Both the position numbers and the translations under genes were made by a program. The notes beneath the pieces are model-generated. The model searched no databases. It was not told the origin of the DNA and worked only from the letters and a program-made list of their open reading frames with translations. From the NCBI GenBank assembly GCA_038502055.1, contig JAXRKN010000038.1, positions 2,170,001 through 2,234,000 of the forward strand: DNA of 64,000 nucleotides. Direction: 5' to 3'. Shown one piece after another: positions 38,077-49,004 of this stretch (its first letter is position 1; every line of letters begins with the position of its first letter). This DNA comes from Tanytarsus gracilentus. Its lineage: Eukaryota; Arthropoda; Insecta; Diptera; Chironomidae.

Positions 38077-38538
38077 ATGAACAGAAAAAATCCGTTAAAA
38101 TTTAAATTTTTCTACTTTTCTATTTTTTTGGAACCAAACTTTTTTCATTCATCAATTTTCCCTCAAATATTCTTTCATTTTGTGTTAAAAGCTGAATTTT
38201 ATTTAGTTTATAACAAAAACTTTCAAATTTTAATGTCACCCTTAAAAATTAGAAATCTAGTTAATTTTTCTGTAAACAAAATCTCAATAGATACATTTTA
38301 TGGCTCTCTGCTGTCTAACGCTGAAATCTTCAGTCACATTGCCGCCATCAACGACGCGTTTCAAGTGATTAATATTCAAGAATCTTTTATCTCTCACAAT
38401 ACCAACATTAGTTCCTCTCCTATGAGAAGATTTTTCTTGGTCGCGAAAGAAAGTAAAATTCAAGTTTGTTTTCGCAAGCATCGAAGTCTCTTCTTTTCAA
38501 TAATATTCGTAAACGTGCTGATCATCTCCCGAAAATAA
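38077..38538 (+). CDS. Orphan open reading frame, 153 codons
   Basis: ATG to stop without interruption in very AT-rich DNA, where stops are frequent. The predicted product is rich in Phe, Ile, Asn, Lys and Ser, with a Phe-rich first half and no signal peptide, membrane pattern or motif I recognise. The part from about codon 70 (KISIDTFYGSLLSNAEIF) is less skewed. It ends about 115 bases before the likely start site of the second CAP gene. No splice sites or poly(A) signal obviously frame it. It may be a chance ORF, a recent orphan gene or a degraded element. Confidence 0.2.
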   Translation: MNRKNPLKFKFFYFSIFLEPNFFHSSIFPQIFFHFVLKAEFYLVYNKNFQILMSPLKIRNLVNFSVNKISIDTFYGSLLSNAEIFSHIAAINDAFQVINIQESFISHNTNISSSPMRRFFLVAKESKIQVCFRKHRSLFFSIIFVNVLIISRK

Positions 38539-38621
38539 AAAGATTCTCTCCTTTGTATGCTCGCTCATTTTTGAACACGCCACACAGCCAACAGCAGCAT
38601 CCGAGCGCGCAGAGAAAAATC

Positions 38622-38658
38622 TTTAAATATTCCGCATGATCTTTAACACATTTCAGTT
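38622..38658 (+). promoter_or_regulatory. Probable core promoter of the second CAP gene
   Basis: A TATA-like TTTAAATA at 38622-38629 lies about 31 bases before a TTTCAGTTGG initiator (TCAGTT at 38653-38658), itself 138 bases upstream of the proposed ATG at 38796. Confidence 0.5.
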
Positions 38659-38795
38659 GGAGACACAACACTTGACGCGACTAGTCGTCGAATATATTTC
38701 ACAGCGCGTGTGGCTTTTAAAAGTTTCTTCTTCACAGTTTCGTGTTCAATAGATTATTTGCAAAAAAACCCTGCCAGTAATTACACTTTGTGGTC

Positions 38796-41377
38796 ATGTT
38801 TGAAGTTAAGCTAAGTAAGTTTGCTGACTTAATTGTGCTATCTTATTTATTTGTGCTAAATCATCAAAGACACTCCAACAAAAAAAAGAGTCAGGAATTT
38901 GGCGAGTCCGTTAATTTGTCTCTCTCGGGGTGAACGATATTTGATTTGGACCATATTGGTGGATCTTTTGCGCTTGATGGATGTTTACCGAAACAAAAAG
39001 ACTTCCCGTCTCGTTTCTCGCTCTATTAATTGTCGACAATCAATCAGAAAGTTTCGGTGAGAATTTCTTTCACGATTCTCGAAAAAAAATTGAATTTAAA
39101 TTGCAAATTAGCTCGATCGCGTGTTTTGTGTGTGCTTTCACAAGGCAAAAAACTTGAAAATTTTGATATTAATTATTCATAAGATTTGTGCTGGTTATAT
39201 GAGATCATATCAATGAAGATTTTCTCTTCCATTAACCAATCGGATTAAGTCAACAATTTAAGCAAATGTCAGAGATGCAAAAATCGCAATGCAAGTGTGA
39301 ACTTTTATTTTTCTTATAATTCTCACAAAAAAAGGGAGAAAAATTTATAATTTGCATATCAGTCGATTTTGATCGAGCAGCTGGAAATAATTAAAAGAAT
39401 TTTATTGTTGACAACTCCGATTAGGATCGTAAATTATGAAATATTTATGTTTGATAATACGAACATTTTTGTTTGGTTTCATTGAGAATTTTTTTTAATG
39501 TTAATTTATTCGCAACGCCGAAAATTTTAATTGCTGTCATTAATAATTGAGACTTGAGGTAGTCCTCACATGTGAAATAATTTCAATTCTTTAAATTCTG
39601 TCATGATGATGATTTAAAATTTAGCGAACCGATCACGATCAATCATTTGACTGATTTACAGCAATTACCATTCTAATCATATTTTTCCATCTCACGTGTC
39701 TTCACCAATGATTGATTTCCTGATGCGATTTTAGCTACTAATAATAATAACATAGTAGCAAGGAGTGTTAGAATTAAATTATTTATTTGCACTCGACAAT
39801 ATGCACCAGAGTGAGAGAGATTAAAGAACAGAAATAAGTTATTAACATAGTCGACTTGATCAATCGATTACAAGAGTGTTGTTCTCTTTGATTGTCATTT
39901 AAGCAAGGGATGGGCAGTCGATGATTGATGGCTGAAAGATAATCTTGCTCGTATAAATGCAGTCAGAAAAATATCAATCAATGTTTAGCTAATTAACACT
40001 TTAGAGAGTATAAGATTCTCGATAGAATCGCACAAGCAGACGGGTCAAGGCCTTCGTTGCGAGAAAAAAATGTAAATAAGGAAAACAAAACGCCGCTTTT
40101 TAACTCATCGGATAATGACAATGGTTAACAGAATTGAATAAAATTTGTAACGTGCCTCATGTCGGTTTCGGGGTCAATCGAAAATTATGTAACAATGATC
40201 TAATAAATTTACGTTATTGATTGTTTAAAAATTTTTTAATGTCTTAATTCTTTTTAAATCAAAGAGAACGTCATTTCCTGACAGTCCCCACAATGAACAC
40301 ATAAAATGATTTACAATAATTGTTTTTATAAGAACAAACTCTGATCAATTCTTTCAGTTCTTATTGCGATCATATTAAGTTACCTCTCCGATGGATTTTA
40401 TGCAACCGCTTCATTAGTTAATACAAACGAAATAAATCACAAATCAAATCGCTTCAATTATGATTATTGTGAGGCTGGACTATGTTCATCAAATAAAAAG
40501 CACATTGCGTGCGGTAATAAAGGAAAATTTGGACACTTATGTACCGATGATGTGCGAGTAGTTGAATTAGATGATTACCATAAACGGCTAATTTTGTACA
40601 TGCATAATTTACATCGAAATACCATTGCCATGGGCAACACACCGGGCTATGAACCTGCGGTGAGAATGGGAGCACTTCAGTGGGATGATGGTTCGTATTG
40701 ATTTATTTTACGAAAATATATTTTTAGCTAAATTTAAATTGTTTCTTTTAATCTGCGCATTATGAATAGAACTCGCATATTTGGGAGAACTTAACGCCAT
40801 GAGCTGCGAAATCGAGGTAAATACAAATCTAAAATCATCCCGATGATGGCGCGTGAATTGTTGATTGATTATTTTTCTTAGCATGATAAATGTCGAAATA
40901 CACGATCGTATCGATTTGCTGGTCAGAATCTTGCTATGGGGTGGCTTCTCGATGATCACACAATCGATTGGGCCATCAGGAATTTTACGACTGAGTGGTA
41001 CATTGAATATAAAGACGCAAATCAAAAGATCATTGACGCCTTCTATCGTCCTGGTGGCAATGCAATTGGACATTTTACAATGTTGGTGAACGACAAACAG
41101 ACCAAAGGTAATTTTTAAATATAGAAAACTCTACATAAATGATTTACAACTTATTTCTTCTCATTAAGTCGGATGTGGCCTTGTAAAATTCACAAAACGT
41201 CTCAACAATTGGGACTATAAAGTCCATGTGTTGTCTTGTAATTACTCATGGACAAACATCTACACGCTGCCAGTTTATAAAAAAGGTAAAACAGCTTCTG
41301 GATGCCTGACGGGAAGGCACAGCTACTATCAGGGCTTATGCAGTGACTCTGAGCAAATTAAAGGAGGTTTCTATTGA
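38796..41377 (+). CDS. Secreted antigen 5-like CAP-domain protein (copy 2)
   Basis: Exons 38796-38814, 40358-40690, 40770-40816, 40882-41107 and 41169-41377 splice in phase to about 277 residues. The 19-base first exon reads MFEVKL, and its split codon joins exon 2 to complete a signal peptide (MFEVKLILIAIILSY). The 1.5-kb first intron is unusual here. It was chosen because no nearer ATG fits the phase. After the signal come YDYCEAGLC...HIAC, the antigen-5 opening, and then the CAP domain: HNLHRNTIAMGNTPGYEP, GALQWDDELAYL, KCRNT, AGQNLAM, and the intact GHFT and VGCGLVKF motifs. Unlike copy 1 it keeps the GHFT histidine. Same family and similar intron positions indicate an old duplication followed by inversion. 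Function unknown; secretion is inferred from the signal peptide. Confidence 0.9.
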
Positions 41378-41597
41378 ACTTTATAAGTTTCCGCTCTCTC
41401 TTAAAATGCTTTTTTTAGCATTGAAAATATAATTAATTTTTTTTTCACCAAGTGATTTTTTATAATCCACGAATTTCATTTTATTTCATAATTGTATGCA
41501 TCCCGTACATTAACGATTCACGATTTTTTAAAGGCTCATAAGCACTCAAAAGAGTAGACAGTATTTTTGTATTTTAATAGATTTAATTTTTTTATTA

Positions 41598-41603
41598 AAT
41601 AAA
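41598..41603 (+). terminator. Candidate poly(A) signal of the second CAP gene
   Basis: AATAAA about 220 bases after the stop, in AT-rich sequence, so only moderately specific. Confidence 0.4.
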
Positions 41604-41950
41604 AAAATTATCTCAAATAAAAGAAATGAATAAAATTTTTAATTTTTTAGATATTTTTGCTTTAAAAATTTTATATTTCAGTATTTTCTTTATAATTATT
41701 TGATAAAAAAATAAATGTTTAAAATTGTATAAATCGCATAATTTTTTTAACCGTCAAAAGAATTTCAAATTTTATACTATACCGGATCACGTTCGAGGTC
41801 GATGTAGTTTTAGACGAAAATAATTCGTGATTTTTTGTTTCAAAATTTAAGTTTCCAAAGATTTCTTGTTTTTTCCATTCTAAAGATTGAAAACAAAATT
41901 CACAATCAAAAGTTATTTTTAATTACGCCTAAGAACATATTTAAGTCACA

Positions 41951-42436
41951 ATGCCCTACGTGGCAGGTGGTGAGTAAATCTTTATTTGAATTTTATCTTT
42001 TAATAATAAATTCATTAATTACTTTAAGATGGCTCAATGCTACAGAAGCCACCTTTTACCAAACGAGTGGTGATTTTCTTCGCAGCATTCTGGCAATTTA
42101 TTGTCTACTTGTAAGTGTGCTTAAAAATTATAATTTCTAGTTCTGACGTCATGAACTTCCTTACGTGTTTTTTTTGTAGCTTCAAAACATTGTTCGGCGA
42201 GAATGTAACGAAAGGTGGATCAAGATATACGAGGGAGTATCGAGGAGGAGGTGGAAGTGGGGGTGGTGGGCCAGGAGGAGGAGGTCCAGGCGGTCCAAGA
42301 GCGTAAGTTACTAATCCCATTAATTAAATCAATTTAATCTATTAATTATTGAACTTTCAGACCACAAAGACGAATCGGAAGGATAGGAAGAATGTCGGAT
42401 GTGGCATGTCCGCCGGCTGGAGGCGGATGAGGTTAA
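41951..42436 (+). CDS. SelenoK: Selenoprotein K, with in-frame UGA read as selenocysteine
   Basis: Exons 41951-41969, 42029-42110, 42180-42302 and 42361-42436 splice in phase to 99 residues. Selenoprotein K is a small ER-membrane protein tied to ER-associated degradation and palmitoylation. The layout matches: an MPYVAGDG start, one membrane helix (VVIFFAAFWQFIVYLFF, about residues 19-35), and a Gly/Pro/Arg-rich cytosolic tail ending RRIGRIGRMSDVACPPAGGG. The next codon is TGA (42428-42430), followed by GGT and then TAA (42434-42436). The family ends in Gly-Gly-Sec-Gly, so the TGA is in exactly the right place for selenocysteine at residue 98. A SECIS hairpin sits 100 bases downstream. Reading TGA as stop would remove the redox residue. 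Human SELENOK is 94 residues. The gene lies about 0.6 kb after the second CAP gene. Confidence 0.93.
42428..42430 (+). promoter_or_regulatory. UGA codon recoded as selenocysteine
   Basis: In frame after GCT GGA GGC GGA and before GGT TAA. Position one codon from the true stop is the conserved place for Sec in selenoprotein K. Confidence 0.88.
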
Positions 42437-42519
42437 GCATCGTGCAGATATCGAAGATTTATCTTCATATGCTGCACAAGCTTTCTGCACGTTTGATGAC
42501 TAATAATTGAGATGTTCAA

Positions 42520-42590
42520 GTTCATCTCAACCGTATGACGAAACTCTCATAAACCGTATTGCGGCTGGGTTTTTCTGATGATTTTAGCAT
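42520..42590 (+). promoter_or_regulatory. SECIS element (form II) in the selenoprotein K 3' UTR
   Basis: The SECIS core is present in order: ATGA at 42535-42538; 12 bases of helix strand; unpaired AAA at 42551-42553; an extra apical mini-stem CCG-TATTG-CGG, which makes it form II; the return strand; and TGAT at 42576-42579, giving the non-Watson-Crick GA quartet. GAAA pairs with TTTC and CTC with GGG in helix II. The spacing between ATGA and AA (12) is canonical. It lies between the stop and a poly(A) signal. Helix I below the quartet is weak by eye. Confidence 0.85.
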
Positions 42591-42679
42591 CAACCTGCAA
42601 CCCTCTGATTTGGTGGAAGTTAAAGAAAATTATTCTAGCAAATTATCTGAAAATATAATTTAATTATAAAAATCACTCA

Positions 42680-42685
42680 AATAAA
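42680..42685 (+). terminator. Poly(A) signal of selenoprotein K
   Basis: AATAAA about 100 bases after the SECIS core, so the SECIS would be in the mature mRNA. Confidence 0.6.
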
Positions 42686-44661
42686 AAAATTAAAACAAAA
42701 GAAATTTTTTGCATAGCTCAAATTCATTCCAGCGTGCAACTTTCGCTTTTTGTCGCCAGTTGTTTACCTTTATAATGTAAATTTGATTAATTTCATCAAG
42801 ATTAACGGAATATTTTTGTAAAATGCGTTAAATGCTGATAGAAATCGTGAAAATAATTGAACAAAAGAACACAAAATGAATTGTGTTGCTGGCATGCAGC
42901 TGAAAATTGCAAATTTTAAAAAATTCAAGGGATGAAATATTTTAATTATTTTTAAAAATAAACGTGTCAAATTATTTTAAGTAACCTCAATTAATCATTC
43001 TTTAATTAAGTGAAAAAAGTTAAATTGATCGATTTTACAATTTATTTTTGTCATTACATAATTTAATATTTCTGTTCTATATTTTCCATTATTTATTAAC
43101 TGTTTTATTTTTAAACACTTTTATTTAATGAAATTCATTTCTCTTGTTCAATTTTTCCTATGTCACTCATTTCTCTGAAACCAATTTTCTCTTTTGCATC
43201 ATAGTTTATTTTTATGAGCCATGCCAATAAATCAATGGGACATACGTGTAATAAACTATAGAAGCGTCACTGTAACTGATTGGATTGACGAAGAAGAGCT
43301 TTCTTTTGCATGTTACATGCGACAAACAGTTTGAGAATAATTTCCTTGTCAATTGGCCACTAAACAACTTAAAAGGTTAATTCGATCATTAATCAAGTGT
43401 CTCATTTCAAATGTTTTACACTCTCCTCACTCTATCGGCATAAATGTCTGTTTACATTTCTCGTCTTTTCACAATCAGGTCACTTTATGCATGATGCATT
43501 TTGCTATTGTTTTATAATTTCAATACAAAATTGAAATACATCATTCGAAATTTTCAATCAGCACAAAATGCCTTGCAGGTCGAAATTTTTGAAACAATTG
43601 AAGTTCATGAACAAATTTTGCTGCAGTTTTTAATGAAAACTCAATTTATAACGCATCTAAATGAAGTGGAATATTTACATTTGTAGCATGTGTAGCATAT
43701 TGCTTTATTCATGAGACGTCATTCATGAGACGTAATTGTTAGCATACCAAAACACTGCAAATAGGAAGTGCAATTTAGTAGGTTGCAAACGTCATCAACT
43801 TCCTTTTTTCGAGTGGGACTTCATTGTGGAAATTTTAAACGTATTTTTTAAATTTAAAATTAGAAAATATTAACAAGGAAGATTTTTATATTTTTTTAAA
43901 AAACATTTTTAAAAATTCTTCAATACAAAAAAAATCTGAGGAAAATGAAAGAGATTGAATAATTTTAATGATGGTGAACCATGGTGGTCACTTAAAATAT
44001 TTTCTGAGTTGTTTGTAATCTTGTTTTTATTTTTTGAAGAATTCAGAAAGACTTCGATAAAAAAAAATTCAGTTGAATTTTTGTAAAAATGCGAATAAAA
44101 ATTTCAAAACCCAAAAAGACGTTTGAATTTTATCTAAAACATTTTAAGGTAAAATTTACAAAACGACCGCAAGAATAATTTCCTCAAAGCACCAACAAGT
44201 AAAAGCAAAAAAAGTCAAAATGGAAATTAGAACTTTGCATTTTAGAGAAATGAGAATTTTCTACAATGCGGCTCACCATGCCGAAAATTGTTAAATACTG
44301 CGGGCTCTGCGGCATGTTTGCATTTTGTGGAAAATTGAATAAACATTTTTTTGCGACTGCAGTTTATTCATCATCAATTTACCGATAATGTCAACAGCGT
44401 GCAACAACAGTATTGATAACTCACTCATTCACCACATTGCCGCTCAACGTACAGAAACCGTTAGCTTCATGCGATAGTTTTAGAATTTTTAATTTCTTTC
44501 ATATGTTATATGTGAGGCAAGAGCGAGAACTCGTCTGCTGTTTCGCATAGTGGATGAGCTCTGGTGGGACAAATCAGCACTGATTGTCACTCGGCACTTT
44601 AGCAGTAATGTTGGGTTCTTTTATGCATGTTACGCGCGTGGTGTTTTTAGGTGAAACGAAG
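42686..44661. other. Intergenic region between selenoprotein K and lipase 1
   Basis: About 2 kb, AT-rich, no supported gene. A 13-base direct repeat ATTCATGAGACGT occurs twice at about 43708 and 43722. Confidence 0.5.
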
Positions 44662-44708
44662 TATAAAATATTTAATAGTATTAACTATCATTTCACTCAG
44701 TCGTCAGT
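44662..44708 (+). promoter_or_regulatory. TATA box and initiators of lipase 1
   Basis: TATAAAA at 44662-44668, then TCAGT at 44697-44701 and again at 44704-44708, the arthropod initiator at the expected distance. The ATG follows at 44928. Confidence 0.75.
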
Positions 44709-44927
44709 TTTCCGCGCGTTAAGTAACTTCATCTTCTCTCCTCATTTTACATAGCTCTTAGAATATTTTTTCATTAACCTAGTTTTATAAATTCTTCAAA
44801 TTCTTTAATAAGGGAAAACACAAAAGTAAGAACTGAAAGTTTTTTGTGGATAAAAGCGAGAAATTATCTCATAGTTGAGGGACGTTTGAGATTATTATAC
44901 GTAGTGAAAGTACAAAGTGAATATAAA

Positions 44928-47311
44928 ATGATTCTCGTAAAGCTTATGGTTGGTAGTTTTATGGTTTATTGTGGTGCTCTCATCTGTAAGTCTAATGAAA
45001 ATATTTTTGTTCAACAAACTACTTTGAAATTTTCCCTTTTACAAATTTGAACAAATAACTTTTGATGACATTTTAATGAAGATAATTTGCTTTGTGAAAA
45101 TTTGATAAAGAGAATGATGAAAATCATAATATGGAAAATTAATTTTTTAGATTTAAAAAAATAGGAAAATGACTTAAATTTTTTTAAAAAAATAAGAAAA
45201 TAATTTTTGAAAGTTTTTAAAAAATAATTTTTAAAAATTTTAATTTATTTTTAAATTTTAAACAAAATTTTTTGAAAGAAAAATAATTTTTAAAAATTTC
45301 TAGCTTGAAATTTTTGAGTTTTATCAATAATTTTCTTTATCAAAAAAAGCCGTTAAATAATTTTTCAAAAAATCTCGATTTAATCAGCAGATTCAAATGC
45401 ACAAAATATAATCAGTCAAGCTCTCTATCTGGGCACTCCGGATGCCTTCAATAGCACACGAGACGACTGCAAGTGGAAGTATGGCAATGAAAGAGACTTT
45501 TGCCCTGACCCTGACATTAATATCATCATGTACACTTCGAGCGGTGTTAACGGAAAAAATCGCGGTAGATTAGCGGTGAGTTTGTGGCCTTCAAAATAGA
45601 TGCACTTTACAGTAAAAACTCTCCACAAGCATTCATAAACGCATTTTTATCGAACTTGAAATTATTAAGTTGTAACATGTTTGTGCGCGTGTGTCGGTAA
45701 CCGACAACTTAATGCCACGGCTGTCGATAAAGATTGTTCATTTAATTATCTTGAGATGTAATCACGAGTTACTTCAAATAATTGTGTTGTACTTTACACT
45801 TCAATTACTATCAACACCTACCCGTCGTCCTTGAAATGAATTTTTTCTTCTTCTGTCCGCCAAGTTACGTGAATACCAATGGACGGCCATCAATCATCCA
45901 ATAAATTCCTCCCACGACTTCATCTTTGATTACTCAATCCATTAAAAATTGCCGGCATTTATTTTTCACATAATTTAACTTTTCTCTCACTTAATTTCAG
46001 TTCGACATGGAAGAAAGCAATTGGCTTCGAATGAGTGCTTGGAACGGGAGCAAAGAAAACGTTATTCTCGTACACGGCTATGCGAGCGGTGACGATGTCT
46101 TGCCCATGAATGTCCTTCGTGATGCCTACTTAAATAATGGAGAGTATAACGTCTTTGTGGTCGATTGGAGTGCCTTATGTTTGCCGCCATGCTAGTGAGT
46201 CATCAAATTCTCATGAATATTAAAGTGAAATTAGAAGCGAGAAAAAAATTAGCGAATTATGAAACAATTTTTTTCTCTCTTTAAGCGTTGCAGCGGTTCA
46301 TAATATGAAAACAGTCGCACATTGTGTTGCAAAAGGATTTACGGTGATGCGAAACGAGGGATTAAATCCTGAGAAAACCACATGTGTGGGTCATTCTCTC
46401 GGAAGGTTGTGTTCTACACTTTAAAATTAAATTTTTAAAATAAAACGAATATTTTCAGTCACATTTGCGGATTGATGGCAAATCATCTCAATTTTCGAAT
46501 GGAAAGAATTATTGCTTTGGACCCGGCTCGTCCACTCATTCGACCTGGCAATCAAAATCGACTTGATACCGGTGACGCAAGAGCTGTTCAAGTAAATAAG
46601 TTGAAAATATTTATTTTACCCAAAAGTTTGTCGGTGACGCTTAAATTTTTTACAGAACCTAATATTTAAAATTATTTTAATATTAAAATGACAGTCACGA
46701 ATTTCAAATATTTTAATAACAAAATTCTTAATAGGTGATTCACACGAATGCCGGTTATTATGGCGAAGCTGGTCGAGTTGGTCATCTAGACGTTTGTATT
46801 AATGGCGGAAGAAGGTTCATAATTTTAAGTCTATCGAAAAGTGAACAAATTAACCGAATTAATTCTCTCTTATTTCTCCACCCACAGACAACCGTATTGT
46901 GCAAACACCACAAATGCCAATCTCTGCTCGCACATTTGGGCAATCTGCTACATGGCACAATCACTGTTTAGAAATAATGAAATTATCGCTGAACCATGCC
47001 TTAGAAAATGTCCCAGTGGTGTGAACCTGAATCAGCCGACGAGAGGACAACAACAACGACGCATCGGAAAGAGCTACCGTTATGGATACGCGCTAAATTA
47101 TGGAATCCCAATCGGACAGTCGACACCTAAAACGTGATTTGCATTGAAATCACATGTGTGTGGGTTAAAAATTTATTTCCTTTACAATTTCAGCGCAACT
47201 GGTTCTTACTGTGTAAAAGATACGCGAGTTCCATTCTGTCCGAGGGATGAAAATGATGTCGGTGACAAGAGATGCTGTTTAGAATCGCCCGAGTGGAACA
47301 TATTGATTTAA
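44928..47311 (+). CDS. Secreted neutral lipase of the pancreatic lipase family (lipase 1)
   Basis: Eight exons (44928-44985, 45388-45575, 46001-46194, 46286-46405, 46459-46591, 46735-46814, 46888-47133, 47194-47311) splice in phase to 378 residues. Such enzymes hydrolyse triglycerides or phospholipids outside the cell; some insect members are yolk-protein-like or salivary. A signal peptide (MILVKLMVGSFMVYCG) is followed by a Cys-bearing N-terminal region and the alpha/beta hydrolase core: ILVHGYASG, FVVDWSAL, and the nucleophile elbow GHSLG. The catalytic Asp is in ALDPARP, and the catalytic His in GRVGHLDVCINGG. The whole Ser-Asp-His triad is present, so activity is expected. The Cys-rich end (PYCANTTNANLCSH) matches the family's lid-side cysteines. 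It has its own TATA promoter and is tandem with lipase 2, though the two differ strongly. Confidence 0.92.
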
Positions 47312-47407
47312 ACTGATTTGAAAGTTCAAATTGTTCCTGCGTCAAGACCAATAATTACATTTTTTTGGGATCTTCTCGGAAGCAATTTGGGATGCTATTA
47401 ATGGAGC

Positions 47408-47413
47408 AATAAA
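47408..47413 (+). terminator. Poly(A) signal of lipase 1
   Basis: AATAAA 97 bases after the stop. Confidence 0.65.
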
Positions 47414-48667
47414 ATTTAATTTACAATTGTACAAAATTTGATGATTTTTACGTTGTAATTATTTTTTGAAGAATAAATTTAAATTTTAAATGAAAAACAA
47501 TAATTTACTTTTCACATTAAGCTTTAACGCGAAACTGATCATAAAATTGTGTTGAACTTTATGTTTGGTCATCAATGTATTAATGTGTACAGAAAAAAGA
47601 GAGAAAATGTAAACTGCTCACGCTCTAATCGATTAACTGACGGTGTCTTAGAGATGTAAGAGAGCAAATTTATGCAATTCCGATGCACAAAAATGTCCTT
47701 GAACGACTTGCAAGCTGCTGAGCGAGAGAAAAAATCTTCTAATTCAATACGTTTACATTTCTTTATGTCAGCATGTTCAAGAGCTATAAAAAATGTTTCA
47801 AACAGCAAAATTATATTTTTTTGTCGAACATCGTCATTCGCATAAATTTAGCGGACATACACAAATCGCATAATTCACCTTCTCTCACCCGATTATTACC
47901 AAGAACATTTGCATACAAATATTTGTTGTTTTTTTCTTTGTCAAAGAGACCAGCATAAATTTTAATAGTTGAGGTTATAATTAATAAAAGTTTCAGTGGT
48001 GATAGCTTATCGTGTTCAGAAGTTGTATATACGCGAATTCTTGGTTAATTATGATTATTAAATTAATTTTTTTGTGATGGGATGTGTTCGGTAGTGATGT
48101 AACGAGAAATTAAATTTTTGTGAGAAACTTAAAAAAAATGAAATTAGAAAAATAAATTTCAAGCTGAAATGAGAAAATTTCAATCTTTAAATATTTTTTA
48201 TCACTGAAAAATTGATGATTATAAAAAAAATAAAATCCTAAAAAAACTAACTTAAATTATTCCAATTCCACTCTCACGCTTTGAATTAAATGAAATCTTG
48301 TTAAAATCCACACTTGAATGAGTTCATACTAGAAAATCTCAAGAGAGATGCATTATGTTAAAATTCAAAAGCTTCACATTTTTAACAACATTACCCCACG
48401 AAAAAGGGAAAATCAGTAAAATGCTGTTAATTAATGACCTTCACGACTAGAACAGCACGAATTCAATGCAATTCATTGCACATCAAACATATATATCGAA
48501 AAGCGAGGCGAACATTTTTTTGTGCTTTTATCAAAGCGCGATCGTACGAGAGCGGTTGTGAATTTTCACGCGGTGCACCAACCAACATCACCTTGTCTCT
48601 GAGACACTGAGAGAGTGAGACGAGTTTAAAAGAGAGTTCGGTGTGAATAAAATTAAATTTTTCTATA
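47414..48667. other. Intergenic region between the two lipases
   Basis: About 1.25 kb of AT-rich sequence without a supported gene or repeat. Confidence 0.5.
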
Positions 48668-48700
48668 TATAAAACTCGCAAGCAAGTCAACTAACTAAAT
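48668..48700 (+). promoter_or_regulatory. TATA box of lipase 2
   Basis: ATATATAAAACTCGC, with TATAAAA at 48668-48674, predicts transcription start near 48690-48700. This gives a leader of about 310 bases before the ATG at 49005. Confidence 0.65.
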
Positions 48701-48706
48701 CACAAC

Positions 48707-48859
48707 ATGGAAATTGTGCCATTTCATATTAGTCGAAGTGAATTTTTTTTGCAAAGTATTCGCCACCAGTTCAATCGCCAATCGAATCAACAACGAAAAA
48801 TTTCTATTACGGCTCAAGACATAAAACAGTGTGCATGCATTTTTAAGCGCGTTCGCTAA
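48707..48859 (+). other. Upstream ORF of 50 codons in the lipase 2 leader
   Basis: ATG at 48707 in CACAACATGG, a fair start context, reads MEIVPFHISRSEFF and on to a stop at 48857. The product has Arg, Gln and Ser but no known domain. It lies wholly within the predicted 5' leader, very near the cap, so it could reduce or condition translation of the lipase. It could also be a small secreted-gene relic or chance. Confidence 0.4.
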
Positions 48860-49004
48860 ATTGAGAAAAAAAAATTTAAACAAATTTTCCCGCCTTTAAG
48901 AGACAGCGCGACATTGAGAGTGAAATTAAAAGTGAGATTGAGGAGAAATTCAATAAAAGCTTTCGTGGTGAAAAAAAAGTGAAGTTAAAAGAGAGTGAGA
49001 AAAA

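Larger units (their letters stand above)
37437..38795. other. Intergenic region before the second CAP gene
   Basis: AT-rich. Holds the unassigned ORF at 38077-38538 and the promoter of the second CAP gene near 38622-38660. Confidence 0.5.

Noticed and set aside
39951..39960. TATA-like GTATAAATGC as promoter of CAP copy 2
   Set aside because: No downstream ATG before exon 2 fits the reading frame; the exon at 38796 does and has its own initiator.
42105..42320. Proline-rich ORF antisense to selenoprotein K
   Set aside because: It is the complement of the Gly-rich exon 3 of selenoprotein K.
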